64,000 nucleotides of DNA, from NCBI RefSeq assembly GCF_024519455.1, contig NZ_JALJRY010000044.1:1-64000 (forward strand), given 5' to 3'. Below are positions 42,661 through 55,930 of this stretch, in pieces (positions within the stretch are counted from its first letter, which is position 1; every line of letters begins with the position of its first letter). The notes beneath the pieces were generated by a model. That model worked only from the letters and a program-made list of their open reading frames with translations, made no database searches and had not been told where the DNA came from. A program made the position numbers and the translations under genes. The DNA is from Streptomyces sp. STR69 (lineage in GTDB: Bacteria > Actinomycetota > Actinomycetes > Streptomycetales > Streptomycetaceae).

Positions 42661-43602
42661 ATGAAGAGCAGGACCGTGCGCAGGATGGGTCTCTCGATCG
42701 CGCTGGGGACCGCGCTGGCCTCGGTGGCCGCCTGCAGTTCCACGGGCTCCTCCGGGGGCTCCGGCAAGGACGACAAGACGGTCGGCAAGGGCACGGCCCA
42801 TGTGAGCCCCATAGCGGCCCTGCGCACCGCTGAGCAGTCCACCGACAAGGCCGACTCGGCCAAGGTCGAGTCCTCCACGGTCCTGGGCACCCTGATGTCC
42901 ATGGACGCCAAGGGCAACCTCGGCTGGAGCGACGGCATCAGCGGCACCCTCACGATGAACTACACCGGCGGCACGATGGCCGACGCGATGCGCGCGGCGG
43001 GCAGCACCTCGATGGAGGCGCGCTATCTGCCCGACGCCTACTACGCCAAGATGGGCGAGAAGTTCGCCGAGCAGGCCGGCGGCAAGCACTGGATCAAGTA
43101 CGCGTACGACGACCTCGCCAAGCTCGGCGGCAGCTCCGGCGCGTACCTCAAGGACCAGATGCAGAACTCCACCCCGAACCAGTCGGTGAAGCTCCTGCTC
43201 GCCTCCGGGGACGTCAAGAAGGTCGGCACGGAATCGGTCCGCGGCCAGCAGACCACGCACTACTCGGGCACGGTGAACGTCGCGGACCTCGCCTCGAAGA
43301 ACTCCAACCTCACCGCGAGCCAGCTCGAAGGCCTGAAGAAGCAGCTCACCTCGGCCGGCGTCTCCACGGAGCGGGTCGACATCTGGATCAACGCCAAGGA
43401 CCTGCTGGTCAAGAAGGTCGAGAAGGGCGAGATGTCGTCGGGCGAGTACAGCCAGACCGCCTACTACAGCGACTACGGCGTGAAGGTCGAGGCCACCGTG
43501 CCCCCGGCGAGCGACACCGAGGACTTCATGACGCTGCTCAAGAAACAGGGGGTGACACCGGGCAGCGCCGACACGGCGACCGGGTCCGGCACCAGCTCCT
43601 GA
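42661..43602 (+). CDS. Secreted lipoprotein (LppX/LprAFG-like), copy 1
   Basis: This 313-residue protein has a lipoprotein signal peptide with lipobox ASVAAC (Cys25) and a Gly/Ser-rich linker. The beta-rich domain contains GGKHWIKYAYDDL and VKKVGTESVRGQQTTHYSGTV, the pattern of LppX/LprG or LolA-like lipid-carrier folds. It would sit on the outer face of the cell membrane and may bind lipids or act as a chaperone. The next gene is a clear paralogue. Confidence 0.82.
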   Translation: MKSRTVRRMGLSIALGTALASVAACSSTGSSGGSGKDDKTVGKGTAHVSPIAALRTAEQSTDKADSAKVESSTVLGTLMSMDAKGNLGWSDGISGTLTMNYTGGTMADAMRAAGSTSMEARYLPDAYYAKMGEKFAEQAGGKHWIKYAYDDLAKLGGSSGAYLKDQMQNSTPNQSVKLLLASGDVKKVGTESVRGQQTTHYSGTVNVADLASKNSNLTASQLEGLKKQLTSAGVSTERVDIWINAKDLLVKKVEKGEMSSGEYSQTAYYSDYGVKVEATVPPASDTEDFMTLLKKQGVTPGSADTATGSGTSS

Positions 43603-43731
43603 GCCGCCCAACTGGCCGTAGGCCCAAGGGAATTCGGATGACCGCCGAACCGGCCCGAGGTTAGGCTCACGGCTTCTGCTGTGAATCGGCCATGTGTTCC
43701 TTGTGGCTGTCGGGTTCCTCGGGGGGAATCA

Positions 43732-44589
43732 ATGGGGTCTTCCGTACGTCGTGCCACGCGCCGCAGAGCGGCCGGTGCCGGGCTCGTCGCCCTGCTCCTC
43801 GCCGGGGGAGCGGTCGGCTGCTCGAAGCTCGCCGCGGACTCCTCGCCGGACATGGCGCCCGCGGCGGCCGTGGCCGAGGCGGCGAAGCGGACACAGGACA
43901 TCACGTCGCTCCGCTACCGGATGGCCGGCACGATGCCCGGCGAGGGGAAGATCACGGCCGAGGCGGCCATGAGCATGAAACCCCAGGCCATGAGCATGAG
44001 GATGACCTCGGCCAGGACCGGCTCCACGGTGCAGGTGCGCGTCGTGGACAAGGCGCTCTACCTCGACGGCGGCGCCGAAACGGCCAAGGAACTCGGCGGC
44101 AAGCACTGGCTGAAGCTCGACATGTCGGCCCTGGGCGGCCTGGGGAACAACCTCACCGCCAACGGGGCCGGCGCGGCCGAGGCCGACAAGAACCCGGCCG
44201 CCGAGGCCGCCTTCCTCACCGGCGCCAAGGACGTGAGGAAGGTCGGCACCGAGACCGTCGACGGGGTGCGCACCACCCACTACGCGGGCAAGGTCACCCT
44301 CGCCGACGTCAGGGCCGCCGCGGCCGAGGGCGAGGACAAGGACACCCGGGAGCGGCGCGCGAAGAGCGTCGAGAGTTACGAGAAGATGGGCGTCGACGCG
44401 CTCACCATGGACATGTGGGTCGACGGCGACCACCACACCAAGCGGTTCCGGATGCGCGGCGAGGGCGACAAGGGCCCGCTCGACATGACGGTCACCTTCC
44501 TCGACGTCAATGAACCGGTGACGGTCACCGCCCCGGCGGCGAAGGACACCACCGACCTCGCCCAGCTGATGAAGGACGCCCAGGGCTGA
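43732..44589 (+). CDS. Secreted lipoprotein (LppX/LprAFG-like), copy 2
   Basis: This 285-residue protein has an Arg-rich N-terminus, a lipobox GGAVGC (Cys30) and a domain parallel to copy 1: GGKHWLKLDMSALGG and VRKVGTETVDGVRTTHYAGKV. The start at 43732 has a GGGGGG-rich site four to nine bases upstream; the longer frame adds 17 non-signal residues. Tandem placement between rplA and rplJ is, from memory, conserved in Streptomyces. The function is unproven. Confidence 0.82.
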   Translation: MGSSVRRATRRRAAGAGLVALLLAGGAVGCSKLAADSSPDMAPAAAVAEAAKRTQDITSLRYRMAGTMPGEGKITAEAAMSMKPQAMSMRMTSARTGSTVQVRVVDKALYLDGGAETAKELGGKHWLKLDMSALGGLGNNLTANGAGAAEADKNPAAEAAFLTGAKDVRKVGTETVDGVRTTHYAGKVTLADVRAAAAEGEDKDTRERRAKSVESYEKMGVDALTMDMWVDGDHHTKRFRMRGEGDKGPLDMTVTFLDVNEPVTVTAPAAKDTTDLAQLMKDAQG

Positions 44590-44854
44590 GCCGTACGGGC
44601 GGATTTGCTTGAATCCGTGACGCTCGCGTACGGTGGTGAAGAAGCCAAAGACCGCTGGTCGTTGCCGTGCCTGTCAAAGGGTGTGGTGACCGAAGGATCC
44701 GCTGAACAGTGGACGACCCGCGCAGGTGAACTGGATGTGCTCCCGGGAACGTTGTTTCCGGTCGAGCTACGCCCCGTGCGCCTGCGCCGGGGCGTTTTCT
44801 CTGTCCCAGCCCCTTCTGAGCGGTCCTCATCACCCGGAAGGAGGCCGACGCTCT
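44590..44854 (+). promoter_or_regulatory. rplJ-rplL leader region (L10-leader-like)
   Basis: A 265-base untranslated stretch precedes rplJ. Ribosomal protein L10 (with L7/L12) binds its own mRNA leader and represses translation in many bacteria, and this region has the length and folded character expected. It contains the hairpin at 44769-44798. Exact L10 binding elements were not modelled. Confidence 0.6.
44769..44798 (+). terminator. Attenuator-like hairpin in the rplJ leader
   Basis: ACGCCCC (44769-44775) pairs with GGGGCGT (44789-44795), followed by a T run (TTTTCT from 44795). It would stop transcription before rplJ unless an alternative fold forms. Confidence 0.68.
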
Positions 44855-45385
44855 ATGGCAAGGCCCGACAAGGCTGCCGCGGTAGCCGAGCTCGCGGGAC
44901 AGTTCCGCGACTCGAACGCCGCCGTGCTGACCGAGTACCGGGGTCTCACTGTGGCGCAGCTCAAGACGCTGCGTCGTTCGCTCGGTGAGAACGCCCAGTA
45001 CGCCGTGGTGAAGAACACGCTGACCAAGATTGCGGCCAACGAGGCCGGGATCTCTACGCTCGACGACCTGTTCAACGGTCCGACGGCGGTCGCCTTCATC
45101 ACCGGTGACCCGGTGGAGTCGGCGAAGGGTCTTCGTGACTTCGCCAAGGACAACCCGAACCTCGTCATCAAGGGCGGTGTCCTTGACGGCAAGGCGCTGT
45201 CCGCCGACGAGATCAAGAAGCTCGCGGACCTTGAGTCCCGCGAGGTTCTGCTCTCCAAGCTGGCGGGTGCCTTCAAGGGCAAGCAGACTCAGGCTGCGCA
45301 GCTCTTCCAGGCGCTCCCGTCGAAGCTCGTCCGCACGGTGGACGCCCTTCGCGCCAAGCAAGAAGAGCAGGGCGGTGCCGAGTAA
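44855..45385 (+). CDS. rplJ: Ribosomal protein uL10
   Basis: This 176-residue protein has the L10 pattern: MARPDKAAAVAELAGQF, AVLTEYRGLTVAQLKTLRR, YAVVKNTLTKIA and GPTAVAFITGDPV, with a C-terminal helix for L7/L12 docking. A GGAAGGAGG site lies just upstream. It anchors the stalk and probably regulates its own translation through the leader. Confidence 0.97.
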   Translation: MARPDKAAAVAELAGQFRDSNAAVLTEYRGLTVAQLKTLRRSLGENAQYAVVKNTLTKIAANEAGISTLDDLFNGPTAVAFITGDPVESAKGLRDFAKDNPNLVIKGGVLDGKALSADEIKKLADLESREVLLSKLAGAFKGKQTQAAQLFQALPSKLVRTVDALRAKQEEQGGAE

Positions 45386-45511
45386 TTCGGCTCGCAGCAT
45401 GACCGCCGCCTGAAGCAGCCAGCCCAAGGCAGTGGTCGTAGCGGGCCGAACGTACGCCCGCCAGACATGTACACACCGGCACCAGCCGAAAATTAGTGGA
45501 AGGAAGCCATC

Positions 45512-45892
45512 GTGGCTCTCACCCAGGACGAACTGCTCGCCGAGTTCGAGACCATGACCCTCATCCAGCTTTCCGAGTTCGTGAAGGCGTTCGAGGAGAA
45601 GTTCGACGTCACCGCCGCCGCTGCGGTCGCCGTCGCCGGTCCGGCCGGCCCGGCCGCCGTTGCCGACGCCCCGGAGGAGCAGGACGAGTTCGACGTCATC
45701 CTCACGGGTGCCGGCGAGAAGAAGATCCAGGTCATCAAGGTCGTGCGTGAGCTGACCTCCCTGGGTCTGAAGGAGGCCAAGGACCTCGTGGACGGCGCCC
45801 CGAAGCCCGTCGTCGAGAAGGTCGCCAAGGACGTCGCCGAGAAGGCCGCCGAGTCCCTCAAGGCCGCCGGCGCCTCCGTCGAGGTCAAGTAA
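45512..45892 (+). CDS. rplL: Ribosomal protein bL12 (L7/L12)
   Basis: This 126-residue protein has the N-terminal dimerisation domain (LTQDELLAEFETMTLIQLSE), the Ala/Val/Pro hinge, and the C-terminal factor-binding domain (EEQDEFDVILTGAGEKKIQV, VRELTSLGLKEAKDLVDGAP). It recruits translation GTPases. GTG start with AAGGAAG upstream. Confidence 0.97.
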   Translation: MALTQDELLAEFETMTLIQLSEFVKAFEEKFDVTAAAAVAVAGPAGPAAVADAPEEQDEFDVILTGAGEKKIQVIKVVRELTSLGLKEAKDLVDGAPKPVVEKVAKDVAEKAAESLKAAGASVEVK

Positions 45893-45942
45893 CACCGTCG
45901 AGGTCGTGGACGAGGTCCCAAGGACCTTGTAACGCCTAAGCA

Positions 45943-45980
45943 CCGAAGAGCGATCATCCATCTGGGTGGTCGCTCTTCGG
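45943..45980 (+). terminator. Terminator after rplL
   Basis: CCGAAGAGCGA (45943-45953) pairs with TCGCTCTTCGG (45970-45980). Confidence 0.85.
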
Positions 45981-46249
45981 CGTTCCCGGGTCGGGTGAGC
46001 GGCAGCCTTGCGGTCAGGGGTTCGCGGAGTATGGTGATCTTCTTCGTGCCTCCGAGCATCCCTGGTGGCATGTGGTGTGGGCCATGGAGGCCTTGACGAA
46101 CTGCACGCAGCGCGCAATTCTCAGGACGCGTCGTCACAACGATCCGAATCCGAGGCATGGATCGGCGGCGAAGAGGGCAGTATCAACGCGTTGAGGACGT
46201 GAGCTTGCCGAGGGTGTTGAGCACGACGAGGGTCTCAAAAAAGCGGGGC

Positions 46250-46278
46250 TGGACATCAGTGCGCCAAGTGGCTACACT
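46250..46278 (+). promoter_or_regulatory. rpoB promoter
   Basis: TGGACA (46250-46255), 17-base spacer, TACACT (46273-46278): a good HrdB-type promoter about 185 bases before rpoB. Confidence 0.72.
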
Positions 46279-46463
46279 GACCCTTTGCGCTGCCTGTTAG
46301 CTGCTCCCTGCCCGTCACCAGGGGCATGCCCTCACTTGAGCATCGATGACCGGACCATCTCTGACCTGGCCTTTCCGGGCCGTCTCAGGAAGTCCATGTC
46401 TCCTTGCCCCTGCGAGGGGCCGGTACGCGCGTAGTGAGTCCGAGCCCTCGGAAGGACCCCCTC

Positions 46464-49400
46464 TTGGCCGCCTCGCGCACTGCCTCGACCGCGAATATGA
46501 ACAACGGCGCCAGCACCGCCCCGCTGCGCATCTCCTTTGCAAAGATCAAGGAGCCCCTCGAGGTTCCCAACCTGCTCGCGTTGCAGACCGAGAGCTTCGA
46601 CTGGCTGCTCGGCAACACCGCCTGGCAGAGTCGGGTCGAGGCGGCTCTGGAGTCGGGTCAGGACGTCCCCACCAAGTCCGGTCTGGAGGAGATCTTCGAG
46701 GAGATCTCTCCGATCGAGGACTTCTCCGGGTCGATGTCGCTGACCTTCCGCGACCACCGTTTCGAACCTCCCAAGAACAGCATCGACGAGTGCAAGGAGC
46801 GCGACTTCACGTACGCCGCCCCGCTCTTCGTAACCGCTGAGTTCACCAACAACGAGACCGGCGAGATCAAGTCCCAGACGGTCTTCATGGGCGACTTCCC
46901 GCTCATGACCAACAAGGGCACCTTCGTCATCAACGGCACCGAGCGTGTCGTCGTGTCGCAGCTGGTCCGTTCGCCGGGCGTCTACTTCGACTCCTCGATC
47001 GACAAGACGTCCGACAAGGACATCTTCTCCGCCAAGGTGATCCCCTCCCGGGGTGCCTGGCTGGAGATGGAGATCGACAAGCGCGACATGGTCGGTGTCC
47101 GCATCGACCGCAAGCGCAAGCAGTCCGTCACCGTCCTGCTCAAGGCTCTCGGTTGGACGACCGAGCAGATCCTCGAGGAGTTCGGCGAGTACGAGTCCAT
47201 GCGCGCCACCCTGGAGAAGGACCACACCCAGGGCCAGGACGACGCGCTCCTCGACATCTACCGCAAGCTGCGTCCGGGCGAGCCCCCGACCCGTGAGGCC
47301 GCGCAGACGCTTCTGGAGAACCTCTACTTCAACCCGAAGCGCTACGACCTCGCCAAGGTCGGCCGCTACAAGGTCAACAAGAAGCTGGGCGGCGAAGCCC
47401 CGCTGGACGCCGGTGTGCTGACCGTCGAGGACATCATCTCGTCGATCAAGTACCTGGTGAAGCTGCACGCCGGCGAGACCGAGACCGTCGGTGACAACGG
47501 CACCACGATCGTCGTCGAGACCGACGACATCGACCACTTCGGCAACCGTCGTCTGCGCAACGTCGGCGAGCTCATCCAGAACCAGGTCCGTACGGGTCTG
47601 GCGCGTATGGAGCGAGTCGTCCGCGAGCGGATGACGACCCAGGACGTCGAGGCGATCACGCCGCAGACCCTGATCAACATCCGGCCGGTCGTCGCCTCCA
47701 TCAAGGAGTTCTTCGGCACCAGCCAGCTGTCGCAGTTCATGGACCAGAACAACCCGCTGTCGGGTCTCACCCACAAGCGCCGTCTGTCGGCTCTTGGCCC
47801 GGGTGGTCTCTCCCGTGAGCGGGCCGGCTTCGAGGTCCGTGACGTGCACCCCTCGCACTACGGCCGCATGTGCCCGATCGAGACCCCGGAAGGCCCGAAC
47901 ATCGGCCTGATCGGCTCGCTCGCCTCCTACGGCCGCGTCAACGCGTTCGGTTTCGTCGAGACGCCGTACCGCCGGGTCACCGACGGTGTCGTCACCGACG
48001 AGGTCGACTACCTGACGGCCGACGAAGAGGACCGATTCGTCATCGCGCAGGCCAACGCGCCGCTGACGGAGGAGTTCCGCTTCGAGGAGTCCCGCGTCCT
48101 GGTCCGCATCCGCGGCGGCGAGGTCGACTACGTCCCCGGTGACGACGTCGACTACATGGACGTCTCCCCGCGCCAGATGGTGTCGGTCGCGACCGCGATG
48201 ATCCCGTTCCTGGAGCACGACGACGCCAACCGTGCCCTCATGGGCGCGAACATGATGCGTCAGGCCGTGCCCCTCATCAAGTCCGAGGCGCCGCTGGTCG
48301 GCACCGGCATGGAGTACCGCTGCGCGGTCGACGCCGGTGACGTCCTGAAGTCGGAGAAGGACGGTGTGGTCCAGGAGGTCTCCGCGGACTACATCACCAC
48401 CGCCAACGACGACGGCACGTACACCACGTACCGCCTCGCCAAGTTCTCCCGCTCCAACCAGGGCACCTCCGTCAACCAGAAGGTTGTCGTGGACGAGGGC
48501 GCCCGGGTCGTCGCCAACCAGGTGCTGGCCGACGGTCCGGCGACCGAGTTCGGCGAGATGGCGCTCGGCAAGAACCTGCTCGTGGCGTTCATGCCGTGGG
48601 AGGGTCACAACTACGAGGACGCGATCATCCTGTCGCAGCGCCTCGTGCAGGACGACGTCCTCTCCTCGATCCACATCGAGGAGCACGAGGTCGACGCCCG
48701 TGACACCAAGCTCGGCCCCGAGGAGATCACCCGGGACATCCCGAACGTCTCCGAGGAGGTCCTCGCCGACCTCGACGAGCGCGGCATCATCCGGATCGGT
48801 GCCGAGGTCGTCGCCGGTGACATCCTCGTCGGCAAGGTCACGCCCAAGGGTGAGACCGAGCTGACCCCCGAGGAGCGCCTGCTCCGCGCGATCTTCGGTG
48901 AGAAGGCGCGCGAAGTGCGCGACACCTCGCTGAAGGTGCCGCACGGCGAGATCGGCAAGGTCATCGGCGTCCGCGTCTTCGACCGCGAGGAGGGCGACGA
49001 ACTGCCGCCCGGCGTCAACCAGTTGGTCCGGGTGTATGTTGCGCAGAAGCGCAAGATCACCGACGGCGACAAGCTGGCCGGCCGTCACGGCAACAAGGGT
49101 GTTATTTCGAAGATCCTGCCGATCGAGGACATGCCGTTCCTTGAGGACGGCACCCCGGTCGACATCATCCTGAACCCGCTGGGTGTCCCGTCCCGAATGA
49201 ACCCGGGACAGGTCCTGGAGATCCACCTCGGCTGGCTCGCCAGCCGCGGCTGGGACGTCTCCGGGCTCAGTGAGGACTGGGCGCGGCGCCTGCAGGTCAT
49301 CGGCGCCGACCAGGTCGCCCCGGGCACCAACGTCGCGACCCCGGTCTTCGACGGTGCCCGCGAGGACGAGATCTCCGGTCTCTTCGAGGCCACGATCCCG

Positions 49401-49949
49401 AACCGCGACGGCGACCGCCTCGTCCAGGCGTCCGGAAAGGCCAACCTGTTCGACGGCCGCTCCGGCGAGCCGTTCCCGGAGCCGATCTCGATCGGCTACA
49501 TGTACATCCTGAAGCTGCACCACCTGGTCGACGACAAGCTGCACGCCCGTTCGACCGGTCCGTACTCGATGATCACCCAGCAGCCGCTGGGTGGTAAGGC
49601 GCAGTTCGGTGGTCAGCGCTTCGGCGAGATGGAGGTGTGGGCGCTGGAGGCTTATGGCGCCGCTTACGCCCTCCAGGAACTGCTGACCATCAAGTCCGAC
49701 GACGTCACCGGCCGCGTGAAGGTCTACGAGGCCATCGTCAAGGGCGAGAACATCCCCGAGCCCGGCATCCCCGAGTCCTTCAAGGTGCTCATCAAGGAGA
49801 TGCAGTCGCTCTGCCTGAACGTGGAGGTGCTGTCCAGTGACGGTATGTCCATCGAGATGCGTGACACCGACGAGGATGTCTTCCGCGCAGCGGAGGAGCT
49901 CGGCATCGACCTGTCCCGGCGCGAGCCGAGCAGCGTCGAAGAGGTCTGA
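46464..49949 (+). CDS. rpoB: RNA polymerase beta subunit
   Basis: The 1161-residue beta subunit. The TTG at 46464 (LAASRTASTAN) has a GGAAGGA site upstream and gives a length matching S. coelicolor RpoB; the ATG 20 codons earlier does not fit. The rifampicin region reads GTSQLSQFMDQNNPLSG then THKRRLSALGPGG, the drug-sensitive form. Other landmarks are MRQAVPLIKSEAPLVGTGME, KRKITDGDKLAGRHGNKGV and GGKAQFGGQRFGEMEVWALEA, the last contacting beta'. It is transcribed with rpoC, which begins 94 bases on. Confidence 0.98.
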   Translation: MAASRTASTANMNNGASTAPLRISFAKIKEPLEVPNLLALQTESFDWLLGNTAWQSRVEAALESGQDVPTKSGLEEIFEEISPIEDFSGSMSLTFRDHRFEPPKNSIDECKERDFTYAAPLFVTAEFTNNETGEIKSQTVFMGDFPLMTNKGTFVINGTERVVVSQLVRSPGVYFDSSIDKTSDKDIFSAKVIPSRGAWLEMEIDKRDMVGVRIDRKRKQSVTVLLKALGWTTEQILEEFGEYESMRATLEKDHTQGQDDALLDIYRKLRPGEPPTREAAQTLLENLYFNPKRYDLAKVGRYKVNKKLGGEAPLDAGVLTVEDIISSIKYLVKLHAGETETVGDNGTTIVVETDDIDHFGNRRLRNVGELIQNQVRTGLARMERVVRERMTTQDVEAITPQTLINIRPVVASIKEFFGTSQLSQFMDQNNPLSGLTHKRRLSALGPGGLSRERAGFEVRDVHPSHYGRMCPIETPEGPNIGLIGSLASYGRVNAFGFVETPYRRVTDGVVTDEVDYLTADEEDRFVIAQANAPLTEEFRFEESRVLVRIRGGEVDYVPGDDVDYMDVSPRQMVSVATAMIPFLEHDDANRALMGANMMRQAVPLIKSEAPLVGTGMEYRCAVDAGDVLKSEKDGVVQEVSADYITTANDDGTYTTYRLAKFSRSNQGTSVNQKVVVDEGARVVANQVLADGPATEFGEMALGKNLLVAFMPWEGHNYEDAIILSQRLVQDDVLSSIHIEEHEVDARDTKLGPEEITRDIPNVSEEVLADLDERGIIRIGAEVVAGDILVGKVTPKGETELTPEERLLRAIFGEKAREVRDTSLKVPHGEIGKVIGVRVFDREEGDELPPGVNQLVRVYVAQKRKITDGDKLAGRHGNKGVISKILPIEDMPFLEDGTPVDIILNPLGVPSRMNPGQVLEIHLGWLASRGWDVSGLSEDWARRLQVIGADQVAPGTNVATPVFDGAREDEISGLFEATIPNRDGDRLVQASGKANLFDGRSGEPFPEPISIGYMYILKLHHLVDDKLHARSTGPYSMITQQPLGGKAQFGGQRFGEMEVWALEAYGAAYALQELLTIKSDDVTGRVKVYEAIVKGENIPEPGIPESFKVLIKEMQSLCLNVEVLSSDGMSIEMRDTDEDVFRAAEELGIDLSRREPSSVEEV

Positions 49950-50043
49950 CGGGAGTCCGGAGACCTGCGCCAAGCAGGTCTCCGGCCCCAGGACCCCCGT
50001 ATCAGACCCCAAGACTTACAACCCTGAGAGGGATTGACGCATA

Positions 50044-53943
<3,900 letters not shown>

Positions 53944-53960
53944 TAGTCGGCTCTGAAGTA

Positions 53961-54003
53961 CTGAGGGCGGTCACCCCGTTTCGTACGGGGTGACCGCCCT
54001 CAG
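53961..54003. terminator. Terminator between rpoC and the convergent M48 gene
   Basis: 19-bp perfect stem (53961-53979 / 53985-54003) with loop TTCGT. It stops both rpoC and the leftward signalling operon. Confidence 0.9.
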
Positions 54004-54022
54004 CCGTGCCTGGTGTCTGTAC

Positions 54023-55330
54023 TCAGTACGGCCGCTGCGGCTGGAGGTACTGCTGCAGGTGGTGCAGCCGCGTGTGGTAGTCCGGGTGCGAGGAGAGCAG
54101 CTTGCTCAGCGCGCTCTCCTCGACCGGCACACCGCCGTTCTTCGCGGTCTGCACGGCCTGTTCGCGCTGCTCCCCCTGGTGCAGCTTGTCGAGCACGGAC
54201 GCCAGCATCGGGGCGAACCCGAGGGCGGCGGCGTGTTCGTCGGCGCGGAGTTCGGCACGCCGTCCGACGGCGGCCAGTGCGTACGGCACCCCCAGGATCA
54301 GCAGGGGCAGCCCGTAGAGAGTGCTGATGGTGGCGAACGCGAGACCGCCGACGATCATCACGACGAACGCGACGCCGAAGCAGCCGAAGGCCCGCGAGAC
54401 ATGGAAGGCGACGACGGAGAGCGCCTTCAGCACCCGCCAGGCCATCCGGCCCGGCAGCGCGTACCAGTAGCCGAGCAGCCCGGACCAGGCGTGGCCGCCG
54501 ACGTGGTGGCCGAGTTCGTGCGCCATGACGGCGGCCAGCTCGCCGTTGGGCAGCTCGTTCAGGGCGAAGCGGGTGACACCGACGATGTGGCCGGCCGCGG
54601 CGACCGCGTTGAGGCCGTCGCTGTCCTCGACCCACAGCTCGTAGTTACGTCCCTCGACGCCGCCGCGGGCGGTGACCTCCCGCCAGACCGGTTCGATTTT
54701 GGCTCGTTCTTGCGGAGTGGGGTAGCGCAGGTGGAGCAGACGGCGCGCGAGGGCGCTTTCCGTGGGGCGGTGGAACACGAGTGCGCCGCTGGCCAGCCAG
54801 AGCAGGATCACCAGGAACGCGAGCTTGCCGAAGAAGGCGGAGAACAGGCCGACGACGGCGAGGCTGCACAGGAAGTTCGGCAGATAGAGCAGCAGATTGC
54901 CGACCGCGGTGGCGTCCGTGTGGCGCTGCTGGCTGGCGATGTGGACGCGGCGGGCGTCGGTGTTGATGTGGTTCGGGTGGTCCGGGTCGTCGGCGGGCGC
55001 GGGCGCGGGCGCGGGATGGGCGGCCGGGGCGGGAGCCGAGGCCGCGGCCTGGGCCGGGGGAGTCAGGGGCGCCTGGGGAGGGGTCTGGGGGTACTGCGGG
55101 GGTATCGGCGCGGAGGCCTGCGGGGCCTGCGGGGCCTGCGGGTAGGCGTACGGGTTCTGGGGATAGGCGGGTGAGGTCGGCTGCTGCTGGGGGTACTGCG
55201 GGGGTACGGGTGACTGGGCAGCCTGAGTGGGGTACTGCGGGGGTACCTGGGGCTGGGGTGCCTGCGCCGACTGCTCGGGGTACTCCGGGTATTCGGGGTA
55301 CTCCGGGTATCCCGGTGGTGGTTGGGTCAT
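54023..55330 (-). CDS. M48-family membrane metalloprotease
   Basis: This 435-residue protein has a Pro/Tyr/Gln-rich disordered N-terminus (about 115 residues with PEYPEYPEYPEQ and PPQYP repeats), two or more transmembrane helices (about 143-187), and an HtpX-like catalytic domain with HELGHHVGGH (HEXXH at 271-275). The third zinc ligand is likely the Glu in RRAELRADEHAA, and two further helices lie at about 315-345. It would degrade membrane proteins at the cytoplasmic face. It is the last gene of the leftward unit, 45 bases after the PycTM-like gene; it may be a separate housekeeping gene carried by read-through. Confidence 0.87.
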   Translation of the reverse strand: MTQPPPGYPEYPEYPEYPEQSAQAPQPQVPPQYPTQAAQSPVPPQYPQQQPTSPAYPQNPYAYPQAPQAPQASAPIPPQYPQTPPQAPLTPPAQAAASAPAPAAHPAPAPAPADDPDHPNHINTDARRVHIASQQRHTDATAVGNLLLYLPNFLCSLAVVGLFSAFFGKLAFLVILLWLASGALVFHRPTESALARRLLHLRYPTPQERAKIEPVWREVTARGGVEGRNYELWVEDSDGLNAVAAAGHIVGVTRFALNELPNGELAAVMAHELGHHVGGHAWSGLLGYWYALPGRMAWRVLKALSVVAFHVSRAFGCFGVAFVVMIVGGLAFATISTLYGLPLLILGVPYALAAVGRRAELRADEHAAALGFAPMLASVLDKLHQGEQREQAVQTAKNGGVPVEESALSKLLSSHPDYHTRLHHLQQYLQPQRPY

Positions 55331-55375
55331 GGTGCTTGCTTCCTTCTGAGGCGGGGACGGGTGCCGGTGCGGCGG

Positions 55376-55930
55376 TCAGCCGATCAGCAGTGAGGCGGGC
55401 AGCAGTACCGTGCCGGTGCAGAAAGCGATCAGGCCGGTACGGATCCACTGGTGTTTGCGGGCGACGATCTGGCTCAGCTCGGCGAGGGCCGTGGTCAGCC
55501 CGGTCGTGGGGTCACGCCGGGTGTCGCCGAGCGCGGTCTCCAACTGGCCCTGCCGGACGGCCTGTTGGATGTCACCGAAGTAGGAGAGGGGGCGGCCGGG
55601 CGTCCACTGCTCGGAGCGGTAGCGGGGCAGTACGGCCAGCAGCAGCGCGAACAGCGAGAGCCCCAGCGCGGCCAGCGCGACCCACCACAGCACGGTGCCC
55701 AGGACCGACAGCTCGCCCGGGGTCCACCCCCGCCCCGCCAACAGCCCACTGAACACACCCCCGGTCATCCCCAGAGCCCCGACCAGCACGGACGCCTTGC
55801 CATCGGCCCGGGCGACCTCGTTGCGCAGCTCTGCGAGCAGCCGCTCGCAGAGGGGGACGAGGTCGGTGTCGGGGTGGGGAACTGGAGCGGGTGAGGGCGT
55901 GGGGGCGGGTGCGGGGTCGAGCGTGGTCAT
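55376..55930 (-). CDS. DUF5706/PycTM-like membrane effector protein
   Basis: This 184-residue protein begins with a Pro-rich tail and then has LLAELRNEVARADGKASVLVGALG, the conserved start of the DUF5706/Pycsar transmembrane-effector family. Hydrophobic helices are at about 48-64, 77-101 and 163-183, with RYRSEQWTPGRPLSYFGDIQQA between the second and third. In Pycsar, PycTM is triggered by cCMP or cUMP and damages the membrane. Here its ATG overlaps the SPFH-like gene's stop (ATGA), and a cyclase-domain gene lies in the same unit. Effector activity is inferred from family resemblance by eye. Confidence 0.75.
   Translation of the reverse strand: MTTLDPAPAPTPSPAPVPHPDTDLVPLCERLLAELRNEVARADGKASVLVGALGMTGGVFSGLLAGRGWTPGELSVLGTVLWWVALAALGLSLFALLLAVLPRYRSEQWTPGRPLSYFGDIQQAVRQGQLETALGDTRRDPTTGLTTALAELSQIVARKHQWIRTGLIAFCTGTVLLPASLLIG

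Larger units (their letters stand above)
45893..46463. other. Intergenic region between rplL and rpoB
   Basis: About 570 bases with no gene. It contains the rplL terminator (45943-45980), a promoter at 46250-46278 and a leader of roughly 175 bases before rpoB. Such separation of rpoB from the ribosomal genes by its own promoter is typical of Streptomyces. Confidence 0.7.

Noticed and set aside
54023..55330. Treating the M48 protease as certainly part of the cyclase signalling unit
   Set aside because: It is separated by 45 bases with its own GGAAG site, and from memory of related genomes it may occur at this locus without the cyclase genes. Membership is left open.
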